Part shown: piece by piece, positions 7,729 through 16,057 of the stretch | Position numbering within the stretch: position 1 is the first letter of the stretch | Layout of the letters: each line of letters begins with the position of its first letter | NCBI GenBank assembly: GCA_025349905.2 | Contig: MU624954.1 | Coordinates: 1 to 16,057 of the forward strand | From: Blastocladiella britannica | Taxonomy: Eukaryota > Blastocladiomycota > Blastocladiomycetes > Blastocladiales > Blastocladiaceae | Length of the DNA stretch: 16,057 nt | Reading direction: 5' to 3' | Position numbers and translations under genes: made by a program | Notes under the pieces: model-generated | What the model was told of the DNA's origin: nothing | What the model saw: only the letters and a program-made list of their open reading frames with translations | Databases searched by the model: none

Positions 7729-9621
7729 ATGGATATAATCGACCACGTCATTGGCGTTACTCTGGCCTACGCTGCTGGCACCACATCCTCGCCGGACCAG
7801 GCAACCACAGTATTGAACGTGCTCTCCAAGGACAGAGCACCTACTGTCCTTGGCGCGGTCCTCTCGCGCGGCTTTCTCGAATTCGACCCGTCACTCGCAA
7901 TCAAACATGGCCACGGACTCGCCCTGCTGCCGCACTACCCGTCCTATATTACCTTTGATGGCATTTTGAATCTACTCTCGGCAGCTGGTGCCTGCGGCGA
8001 CATGGTCACCATCAATTTGTTGTGGCAACTGGCCGGACCAGCAACCCCAGCACGACTATCTTGGTACGAGGACTACGGCTTCATCAGCTGGGCAATCATT
8101 CATGGCCATGTCCACGTCCTCGATTGGATCGCGGATAAAGCCCGCGCTGAAGGTATCCCCGTCAATTGGAGTTGTCATATGTGGATGCAGGCTGCCGAGG
8201 CAGGACACACCAATACTCTGAATTGGGGAATCGTTCGTGGGCACGTCAAGGAGATTAAACTCTGCCAGGCCCTCCTTTCTGCGAGAAAGGGCGATATGTC
8301 CGTGGTAGACTGGTGGATCGCGTCCCAGCCAAGTAACGAGGAAGCTCTGACGACTCTGAAAACGACGAGGGCGCTTGAAGTCTTAACTACCAATGATACG
8401 ATCGTCATTTTGGACTGGTGGTGGTCGTATACTGGGTCCAACTTACCCGAGCCCACGTCCATGGCTGCCATTGCCGACGCCGTGCTCACTGGCAGGTCTT
8501 ATACAATAATCGCGTGGTGGTGGGCACGTTTTTTGGAGCACCGCTCTCCCGAGCACAGTTTTGGGACGGTGCTTCCAGTTGGACGATTCTGCAAGGTCGA
8601 AATTTTGGACTGGCATTGCCTGCAATATCATGGATTGCCCGAGTACTTTACGCACTCGTCTGATCAGGGAGAAGCTGTGTTGGGATGGAGACCGACGATG
8701 TATTTTTCGACAAGCTTGTCCGTGATGGAGAGGGCACTCGAGCAATGCGCTATGGTCGATGGCCAGAAATTGACTCTTGCGAATGGATTTGCCATTGGTT
8801 GCGCACATGGTGGATTTACTAATGTCCTAGATTTCGTATTGCGCTCAACCGATTTGGTAGTGGTGGAATGGTCGAGTAATATTGTAATACATGCCATGCA
8901 ACGAGGTCAGAGCGCTGCACTCGAGTGGTGGGAACGTCATCAAGATCAATTGCCTGAGCAGAATCTCGATTGCGGCAAGTACTTGTCAAATTCCGCTCAA
9001 TCGGACGCTGTAGATGTTCTCACGTGATGGCATACTCGTCTGTATCTGGCGACCCGAGTTGATTGGCAGCAAGTGTGCTTCAAGGCGATTGCCAACAATT
9101 CGCGCAGAGTGCAATTATGGTTGCGCGAACACCCCCATTTGTTTACTCCCGAATCAAATGAGGAGCGCCGCGAGTTTTTTGACGCGTGCATGTATTTCGT
9201 GAGCTTGATCAAACCTTTTACCACCGACTTCATTGGCGCCATCTTTTCCGATCTGGACCTGGCCATATGGTTGCATCCTCCTCCACAGCAGGTGTATGCT
9301 TGTATAACGATGGTTCACTGGTGGTGCGGCCATACCCGTAGCACCACTGTTTCTCTCTTACCCTTGAAACCCAGCAGTTTCGGATCCCTGCTTGAGGAAG
9401 GCGATGTGGTGACATGTGAATGGTGGCTACGAGCGCACCTCGCTGTTGGCCATGCGTTGGTGTTTCCGGCGGCAGAGACTCTCGAGGAAATTTACGAGAG
9501 CGACCTCGATTCGATTTGGTGGGTGTATGATGTGACGGTGACGCGCAAGATCGCGGTTCTTGTCGAGTCCGAGGCCGGGAATGTGCCGTACACGTCGCCG
9601 CCGCTTTTGTATTCCGATTGA
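7729..9621 (+). pseudogene. Ankyrin-like WW-repeat family protein interrupted by one in-frame TGA
   Basis: A plus-strand frame opens at ATG 7729 and runs 432 residues to a TGA at 9025-9027. The same frame continues without a break for another 197 codons to a TGA at 9619, and the post-stop part still carries family motifs (MVHWWCGH, TCEWWLRAH, IWWVYDV). The full span is 631 codons including both stops. Before the stop the repeats include HVHVLDWIADKA, SVVDWWIAS, VILDWWWSY, TIIAWWWARF, EILDWHCLQ and ALEWWERH, alternating with G-H or G-x-x-G turns as in ankyrin repeats. Length and repeat layout match the minus-strand copy at 3901-5543. One nonsense change is the simplest reading. It could also be expressed as a 432-residue shortened protein, so decay may be very recent. 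The TGA is not followed by the CTA that marks known readthrough sites. Confidence 0.7.
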
Positions 9622-9677
9622 AATGCATTTCCTTAAAAATATTTTACATTATAAAAAAGCGGTCCGAGTTCGTCAGC
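9618..9677. other. AT-rich 3' spacer between converging genes
   Basis: The plus-strand remnant stops at 9621 and the minus-strand gene stops at 9678. The 56 bases between are AT-rich, with TTAAAAATATTTTACATTATAA, and serve as both 3' ends. The twelve bases TTGAAATGCATT at 9618-9629 are identical to 3871-3882, downstream of the small gene. They may be part of a 3' end or mRNA-stability signal, but two copies prove little. Confidence 0.35.
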
Positions 9678-11966
9678 TCATTGACGAGGTTCATGGACTC
9701 CCAACCGGGCCGCCCACCCGTTCCACCACTGCGCCAGCGCCACATGCCGGTCCCACCGCAACCCCCCTGCCCGGTCCCACTGGACCATGACTTGCTCGCC
9801 GATCCAAGCGCGGGTCTTGGTGGCGGCGGTACCAGGGGAAGCGGTCGCGCGCTCTACGCATTCAAGCACCGCATCGGCGCGCCGCATGGCCTCGGGCACC
9901 TGGTCCAGTGGGATCCCGTTCATGGCCACGGGCAACGCAACCGCTGCGTCCAAGAGCCGCGGACTAATAGCGGGCGACAGCAACGCGGAAGGGGCGATCT
10001 GTTCGACTAGCCAGGTCGATATTGACACATCCTCGCCAAAGAGCCATGCCGACGATGCCAGAGCGGCCGTGGCGCGCCACCGCACTTGGTGGCGCATCAT
10101 GGGCTCTTCGATTTGTTCTTGCTTGGGAGCAGGGTCTACCGGCCACCAGTAGGCAGCGTACCACACCCACATCTCTCGCGCGGCAGCCCCAAGCGCTGGT
10201 CCGCCGGTGGGTAAAGTGTCGGCCGCCTCGAGAACCCGCACCAGCATCCAGTGCGCCGCCTCCCATGCCGCGGCACCAATGGGATCGTCATTCCCAAAAG
10301 ACGGAACTGTCGCCAGCTCGGCCACTTGAAGCAGCACTGCGGTCGGGGCATGCGCCAGCAGCCGCGTGTCGCCCGAAATAAGCCCCGCGGTGTAGGCGAC
10401 CGCAGCATCAGGTCGTCGCACGGGCCATGCGTCCTGGGATACTGGGCCATCATGAAGCGCCGCTTGCAACGCCGCGGGAACTGCCCGGAGCCGCACCGCC
10501 GCGTCCACCAGGTCAGTTTGGTGGTCAGAGTAGGACGGGAACGGCGGGGCATTGGGATCAAACGACGACAGCGCCAACGTTAGCGGATGGATGAGCGCCA
10601 AGTGACCAATCAGGTGCAGGAGGGTCTGAGTGGCGGTGCGCTTGCCGGCATCCACCGACTCGGTGGCAGCAGCGGATGCGTCGACGGCCGAAGTAGCAAG
10701 AGCGGGGCGCCATGCGGCCGGTCGTAAAATTCGAGCGAGGCCGCGCGGCGCGGCCGGCAACGCGCCAAAAGCAATGTCCTGGCCAATCATGACTGCCAAA
10801 AAGAGCCGCGGCGCCAGATCACGCTTGGCCGAGGCCGGGTCGGCGCACACGCGCTCGCTGATGGCCGCATGGGAGAGCGCCAGCGCACGAGTGACGGTTT
10901 CTGCTGCCCAGAGGTGCGTCGCGGGTAGACTGGCAGCCGAGCGCAGGTACCGGCCGAGAATCGCCGCCAGCGGACCAATGAGCGGCGGCCACAGACTGTC
11001 CAGCGGCGACGTCTTCTTGTCTGGCACTGCTGGCGTCGACGTGGTGGCTGTGGGGATGATGGGACCCAGCGCGTATGGAAGAGTGCACAGGACCGAAACG
11101 AGGGCCCGCGTGATGGGAGCTTCCTCGGCCGCCTCGACCACGCGCGCAGGCCAGTTGTAGTGAGGCACCTGCGACCCAATCATTGACATGGCAAACGCGG
11201 TCGTGTTGCGCACCGTGACGGGCAGCGAAGGCGAGCAGAGCAGCCGCGACCACGCGGCGGTGAGCGGGCGCGGAATGTCGGGCACGCTTCCTGGAAGGGT
11301 CCCAACGACGCCAGCCAGCGCAAGCATGGCGATCGCTGCACCCGTACCGCCGCACTCGTCCTCCTCAGAGACTTTGAGGCAGCCGAGCACGACGCGCTCG
11401 AGCGCCGCCAGCAGCACGCGACATGATGTGCCAGTGGCGTGCTTGCGGGCGGCAGCCGACCAAAAGTAGAGCCACTGGATGGCGGCGGTCTCGTCCGCAA
11501 AGAAAGACACGCGCCCGTGCGCGGCCAGCGCCGTGACCAGGAGCGCAACCAGATCGGTGGCGGTCGAGTGCGACGGCTGCGCCAAGTGCAAGCCAACCAC
11601 GGTCATGAGCGCCGAGTACCACAGGGGCTCTGCCGATGCGACGCCGGCGGCGATCCAGCCCGACAGGGCGTCAAGGGGCGGGCTCGGACGGATGAGCACC
11701 ACCGACGCCGGCACGAGCGGGACCAGCATCAGCGCGGCCGTCAGGCACTTGGCACTGGCAGCGGGCGGCGTGTTCGTGGGTGGTGCGGCCAGGGCGGCGG
11801 CGCGGGGCCAATGCTCGACCAGCATCATCTCGGTGGCAAGGGGGAGGCTCTGGGCCGGTGCAGCTACATGCGAGCGCAGGGCCTGGGTCGCCAGCTGCAG
11901 GTATGCTGTGGCAAAGTCGCCGTCGTCCCGGGTCTCGGCCAATGGCAACGGCGGAGGTGATGTCAT
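9678..11966 (-). CDS. Alanine-rich all-helical (HEAT/ARM-like) protein, function unknown
   Basis: Intron-free minus-strand frame. Starting at ATG 11966 (MTSPPPLPLAETRDD) gives 762 residues. The open frame extends to an ATG at 12149 (823 residues), with another ATG at 12047. I prefer 11966 because A stands at -3, a helix-rich body begins at once, and the extra N-terminal residues are basic, unpatterned and cover the shared promoter region. The protein is very rich in Ala, Leu and Pro and is made of repeating amphipathic helices about 35-45 residues apart (for example LPVTVRNTTAFAMSMIG, LWAAETVTRALALSHAA, AVLLQVAELATVPSFG), as in HEAT or armadillo solenoids. I see no catalytic motif, signal peptide or clear membrane segment. 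The C-terminus has paired Trp (YAAYWW, AQWWNGWA), but not the D-W-W repeat of the neighbouring family. A large scaffold protein such as a focadhesin- or Tti-like solenoid is possible but unproven. Confidence 0.65.
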   Translation of the reverse strand: MTSPPPLPLAETRDDGDFATAYLQLATQALRSHVAAPAQSLPLATEMMLVEHWPRAAALAAPPTNTPPAASAKCLTAALMLVPLVPASVVLIRPSPPLDALSGWIAAGVASAEPLWYSALMTVVGLHLAQPSHSTATDLVALLVTALAAHGRVSFFADETAAIQWLYFWSAAARKHATGTSCRVLLAALERVVLGCLKVSEEDECGGTGAAIAMLALAGVVGTLPGSVPDIPRPLTAAWSRLLCSPSLPVTVRNTTAFAMSMIGSQVPHYNWPARVVEAAEEAPITRALVSVLCTLPYALGPIIPTATTSTPAVPDKKTSPLDSLWPPLIGPLAAILGRYLRSAASLPATHLWAAETVTRALALSHAAISERVCADPASAKRDLAPRLFLAVMIGQDIAFGALPAAPRGLARILRPAAWRPALATSAVDASAAATESVDAGKRTATQTLLHLIGHLALIHPLTLALSSFDPNAPPFPSYSDHQTDLVDAAVRLRAVPAALQAALHDGPVSQDAWPVRRPDAAVAYTAGLISGDTRLLAHAPTAVLLQVAELATVPSFGNDDPIGAAAWEAAHWMLVRVLEAADTLPTGGPALGAAAREMWVWYAAYWWPVDPAPKQEQIEEPMMRHQVRWRATAALASSAWLFGEDVSISTWLVEQIAPSALLSPAISPRLLDAAVALPVAMNGIPLDQVPEAMRRADAVLECVERATASPGTAATKTRAWIGEQVMVQWDRAGGLRWDRHVALAQWWNGWAARLGVHEPRQ

Positions 11967-12215
11967 GATTATGGCGTTTGGGGAAGGAACAATTGGCAGC
12001 GATCCAGTGCAGGCTTTGATCGCCTTAGTGTTATGCTCGCTCGTCATTCGCACTCGCAGTCGGTTTTTCCCCTTGCTGTTTCCTCGTTGATTCCATCTGA
12101 TCTTGCCCAAAAAATATAATTCCGAAATCCCAGGCCAAAGTAATCGCATCCCACTCCACGTACCTCGAAAACCTTATTACAAGCGCACAAATTCCGGTGT
12201 GCAATTAAACGCAAA
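11967..12215. promoter_or_regulatory. Shared upstream region of the helical protein and the channel gene
   Basis: About 249 bases lie between the two divergent start codons. A TATAAT within an A-rich run at 12111-12120 is about 95 bases before the channel ATG at 12216, a reasonable place for the core promoter on the plus strand. The minus-strand frame is open through this region as far as 12149, so part of it could be coding if the longer start is used. Confidence 0.4.
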
Positions 12216-15200
12216 ATGCCAGATCCTGCACATGCGGAACGAACGACGCAAGGGGCCGCGCCGACGCACCGAAACAGTCTTACGGCGCCACCAGCGCTAC
12301 CAAAAGCAATGATCCGCAACAGATCCGAGCCCATGGAACCTGCGGCGGCCCGTACTCTTGCTGCCCAAGCCATTCTCCCTCCAAATGAGCAGAGGAACCG
12401 CGAGGAAATGTTTTCCGGCTCGTTCGTTTCGTTCCATTCTGCTCGCAGTGGACGATCAATTGAAGGCTCGATGCATTCCGCACTCGAGTCGAGCGGCAGC
12501 ATGGTGGCTGCGGCGCATGCCGCCGCAACAGAGCAGCAGGACACGAACGGAGACTTGCCAACCCCTTCTGGTCGGATCATCTCGAGCCAGGCCATGACTC
12601 CTGTCAGTGAAGAGCAAGAGACCTCGTTTATTGTCCAGACGCCATTAGTGGCGACGGAGGGACCCGGTCCAATCCTACAGCGGCCACCGGTCCTCGCCAC
12701 TCATTCAAAGAGCATGGTCACTAGTTCAACCGAATTATACGCTGACCAAAGCCCACTGCCGCAACGTGCGTTCAGGTCCCTTTCCTTTGTGTTTATGTGT
12801 GCATGGCTCAAACATGAGGAAATGCACGTATAATATAGGGGATATCATAAAGTCAAGGCGCATGTCTTTTTCGCCTACTTTGGCACGGCCCAAGGTTGGT
12901 CAGATGCTGGGCTTCTTTTCGGATCGGCGCTACTCCACCACTGGCGTACCCGCATCAGAGAAACCGATAGAGAGTGCATTGCCCGACCTGATACCCGAGA
13001 TTACCCTGAAAAACGAATCGAGTGTTGCCTTTTCTGGCGAAACACCTGCCAGTGATCCACCAGTGGAGCACCTCGTGGACTTTGAAGCGCCAGTTGTCGC
13101 GCCGAGTGCCTTTGGTCTCTGGCTAGAAGCGGTCTTGACCCAGCCCAAGCACAGGATGTGGACGCTTTACGACTTCATTATCCGGTTCCTTGATTTTTGT
13201 GCGATTTTCTCTCTTTCCTTTGATGCCATTGACTCAAATTTATCAATTTCTCAGTCCACTTTCTGGTGCTGCCGATCCAAGTTGCATATTCGTGTGACAT
13301 AGGTGCGCGATTACTCTTGTACGTCTCCACATTTATATATATTGGAAACGAATCCAATGATCGAATATTAACAATGAAAATATGTAGCCTGTATGCTGCG
13401 CTTGATGTCATATTTTGCATCTCCGCAGTGGTTGAAATTCGACGCCCACGGACCGACCAGTTTGGCCAACCCGTCATCAAGCCAGCCGAGAAGCGCAAGT
13501 TCCATCTCGCACAGCTCGCAACCAAGTTCGAGTACCTCGCACTTGTTCCCCTTGACTGGCTCGTCCTGATCGCTGCTTACAAGTTCGATGCAAGTATGAC
13601 GTGTCTTGATCCATTTTACGTTTACGAACACGACACTGTCCAGTCGAAAACACCCATCCCGGGCCTGTCCGAGTATGCCACTCGTCACAATTACGATTCC
13701 GAGTTTGTACCATTTTTTTTTCTCTCCCTCTTTTGTGGTGCCAAATTTATCTCCCTTGGATGTCATTCAGCGATCTTCCATGGGTTCTGGCGTTGTATAG
13801 CTGGACTCGCGCCATTCGCCTCTTGCGCATGTTTCGGACTGTGCAGTGGATGATCAACCTCAAGATCCCGCATGTGGTTGACCCTATCAGCCGACTTATC
13901 AAGACTCTGCTCTTTACGATCATGTTTAGCCACCTGGATAGCTGCCTCTTTTGGGCTTTGAGTGTGCGCGTCTGTTTTTTCCGTTTTTTTTTTCGGGTCT
14001 CATTTAAACAAGCATTGATTTCAGACACAACTTCCGGTTGGAGACCGATGGATTGACAAGTATCATATTGTTGCAGATGAGGAGGGAATCTTGCGACCTT
14101 TTGGCCAGCGTCTCTCGCGAAATTTGTACCTATATTTCATTCACTGGTGAGAAGGATATACTAACGCTCGCGTGACCTTTATATTTAGGTACACGTCAGA
14201 AAAAGTCTTGTTCTTTTTGCCGCGTGAGGTCAATGATCTTGCTGAAATTATCTTTCAGTACATTGAAATGCTCTGTGCGGGGATCTTCTTCATGTATCGA
14301 AAGCACAGTCGAACTGACACAAGTATTCATTCTTGACCAGGCGCTGCTGTGATTTATGGTATTTTAGTTTTGCAAACGACCATCTCTTGACTTTATATCC
14401 ATCATTACTCAACTCTTATTCGCCACCAGGATCCATTTTTGGGAATATGGCTTCGATCGTCCGCTCATTGGATAGTCAAGCGGGACTGGACAAGGCTGGT
14501 CTGTAGCACTTCCCTTCATTTTGCAAACGCGATTTGATCACTCACACAAGCGGCACATACAGCAAAACGACGGAACTTTACCAAGTCGCATCTCCAACAG
14601 TACATGAAGCAGTTCAAGTTCCCTCCCGAGCTCCAAACCAAGGTGCTGCAGCAGGAAGAATTCGACTGGGTCCACAAGCGAGGGGTCAACACGGACGAGC
14701 TCTTCAGGTACCTCCCCCAGTCGATTCGCGAGCAAGTCAATTACCACATGTACTACGACTTGGTCTCGAGTGTCCCTATCTTGTATGTAATTTATCCTTC
14801 GTGATTATTAGCTCATTTAGTGACTGGTTCCAAAAAACTAATCAACAGCAAGGAGCATGCGGACGAAGTGATCAAGCGCGCGCTCTGTCAAAAGATTAGC
14901 ATTATCAACGTGACAACCAACTTTTACGTGTGCAAGGCAGGTGAAAATGGCACGGAAATGTACTTGTACGTTTATATTTCCTTTGCCTTGATGATCATCT
15001 TACTTTGGTTCTTAGCATGCTTCTGCAATTGTATGTAGCTTGCGAGAAGGCGAAGTTGAAGTTTATCCTCCTGACGAATCGCGAGTGCTCGTGACGCTCG
15101 GCCCTGGCGCATTCTTTGGTGAAGTGGCCCTCTTTTCGAGCAAGTTGCGCACCGCAACCATCCGAACCAAAACTGAAGTACAGCTGGTTTGTATATTCCA

Positions 15201-15818
15201 TTTCTTTTTCTGATTTCCTCTGGCTGACTGTTGAACTATCAGTGTGTATTGAAGAAGAAGGAATTTGACGAGATTCTCTCCCAGTACTCTCACCTGGTCG
15301 AGGTGTTTTCGGGTTTGTCCTTGCCCAATTTTCATTACGTAGTTGAGGACTCACCTCCGAAATAAAAAATAGCCGAGATCGAAAAACGATACGCCGCCGA
15401 CCGAGCCCGCGCCGTCGCACTTCTAGAAGATGCTCGAAACAAGGCGCTCGAGCGGCGTCGAGTCACGCTAGACGCTCGGTCGCATTCTTCTTTCGGCGCA
15501 GGGCTTCGATCGTCGGCGATTTTGCACCGTCGAAACCGTGCCCGCAAACCCGGTGCAAGCAGCACACATCTCTCGGAACCCAACTCTCGCGTCGGCTCCC
15601 ACACCTCGGTGACGGATCCCGCACTGTCCCGCTCGTCGATCCTGAGTAGTGGGAGTAGCAACTTCAACACGACGGCGCTGCTCCATACCCGGATCGAAGA
15701 GTCTCCAAGGCCGATTCGAGCTTCGTCGGCGCTTCATCCCGACGGCGAAGAGGATTTGCAGGCCAGGAGTCTGCATGTGCCGACCACGTCCCCAGCCCGA
15801 GGGCCGGGAGGAGGGTGA
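12216..15818 (+). CDS. Cyclic-nucleotide-gated / HCN-type cation channel, 14 exons, 925 residues
   Basis: Exons: 12216-12765, 12839-13198, 13255-13318, 13388-13702, 13771-13963, 14025-14146, 14189-14274, 14341-14358, 14430-14498, 14563-14782, 14849-14965, 15039-15186, 15243-15312, 15373-15818. All introns are GT-AG, phases match, and the sum is 2778 bases. Residues 1-285 are a disordered N-terminus. S1 is about 295-316, S2 326-342, S3 370-388, S4 441-457 with Arg at 443, 446, 449 and 452, S5 472-494 (with HLDSCLFW), pore loop 524-556, S6 556-580 and C-linker 594-665 (QQYM, RYLP). The cyclic-nucleotide-binding domain is about 666-777, with the phosphate cassette FFGEVALF and E733, R742 and T743. 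A charged coiled coil follows near 779-812, like the leucine zipper of animal CNGA subunits, then a Ser-rich tail. It acts as a plasma-membrane tetramer. Donors at introns 3 and 9 have alternatives. The pore filter is atypical. Confidence 0.88.
14341..14358 (+). other. 18-base microexon (exon 8) of the channel gene
   Basis: The six codons A-A-V-I-Y-G (first and last shared with neighbours) are needed to complete S6: joined, the segment reads YIEMLCAAVIYGSIFGN, which lines up with S6 of CNG channels, including the late G-N. The upstream intron begins GTGCGG (14275) and ends ACCAG (14340). The downstream one begins GTATTT (14359) and ends ACCAG (14429). Skipping exon 8 keeps the frame but removes six residues from the gate helix. 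Confidence 0.7.
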
Positions 15819-16057
15819 GTGTCAAGAACCACAATCTTGTATTTTTTTTTTTTCGCTCCACGGCTGCGCACTGAACGGAGTTCAGATGTTGGAATTCTGT
15901 GATGGAATTGACGTGGAAAAAAACGCCCGTTTTATTCGCCAATGGAATTCGTCAGTCCTCGCTTTTCCAGCACCAAACCAAGCTGTTTTTCTCGTTGCCT
16001 TTTCTTGCTGGAATTCCACGAGCATTATCTCAGTCCGATCATGCTACCGCAATTCCG
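15819..16057 (+). other. 3' flank of the channel gene, with a possible extra exon
   Basis: No separate gene is seen. A T-tract (about 15842-15853) follows the stop. The stop codon itself overlaps a GTGAGT donor (15815-15820). If that is used with the TTCAG acceptor at 15885, a frame stays open from 15886 to the window end. The core GGAATT occurs several times (near 15890, 15904, 15944 and 16011, and as AATTCC at the very end). I read the region as 3' untranslated or intergenic by default. Confidence 0.35.

Noticed and set aside
7167..7958. Plus-strand open frame of 263 codons antisense to the F-box remnant
   Set aside because: The minus strand carries the F-box and helical sequence. The plus frame has no motif and overlaps the true start at 7729 in another frame.
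3901..9621. Alternative genetic code (TAG or TGA read as sense) to explain the internal stops
   Set aside because: TGA and TAG end other genes in the window normally, and the frameshifts in the same block cannot be explained by a code change.
10630..12090. Several plus-strand frames of 130 to 200 codons
   Set aside because: All lie inside the long minus-strand helical-protein gene and look like GC-rich shadows.
13594..13643. Possible extra intron in channel exon 4 (GTATGA to CCAG)
   Set aside because: Its 50 bases would break the frame, and the exon reads open with matching phases on both sides without it.
1..16057. tRNA or rRNA genes, CRISPR arrays, transposase genes, terminal inverted repeats, bacterial operons or ribosome binding sites
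   Set aside because: I looked for these and saw none; the gene structures are eukaryotic.

Overview
The window reads as nuclear DNA of a GC-rich, zoosporic, early-diverging fungus. The evidence is short GT-AG introns of about 42 to 73 bases, TATA-type promoters, AT-rich spacers between GC-rich genes, a putative mitochondrial DEAD-box helicase, a family of tryptophan-rich ankyrin-like repeat proteins, and a cyclic-nucleotide-gated (CNG/HCN-type) channel. I infer Blastocladiomycota (an Allomyces, Catenaria or Blastocladiella relative). That is my judgement from gene content, not a database result.

Left part (1-3900, + strand): three intron-free genes. They are a DEAD-box-like helicase with a probable mitochondrial leader (217-1965), a single-pass membrane protein with a low-complexity tail and an in-frame minisatellite (2101-3138), and a small basic ORF behind a clear TATA box (3500-3826).

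Middle (3901-9621): a block of decaying genes. Two belong to a family of ankyrin-like repeats built around a [VI]-[LV]-[DEN]-W-W motif: 3901-5543 on the minus strand, with two frameshifts and a TAG, and 7729-9621 on the plus strand, with one in-frame TGA. Between them, on the minus strand, lies an F-box gene (5634-7606) broken by at least six frameshifts. It is head-to-head with the plus-strand family member. The neighbouring single-copy-looking genes have long intact frames, so the breaks look like real decay and not general sequencing error.

Right part (9678-16057): a minus-strand, alanine-rich, all-helical protein of unknown function (9678-11966) shares an upstream region with a plus-strand CNG/HCN-type channel gene (12216-15818). 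I could build the channel gene as 14 exons with matching phases throughout, giving 925 residues: S1-S6, a regular R-x-x-R-x-x-R-x-x-R voltage sensor, C-linker, cyclic-nucleotide-binding domain and a coiled coil. It includes an 18-base microexon inside S6, and its pore loop lacks the usual glycine filter. In blastocladialean zoospores a CNG channel works downstream of a rhodopsin-guanylyl cyclase in phototaxis; this gene is a candidate for that kind of role. That link is inference from family knowledge.
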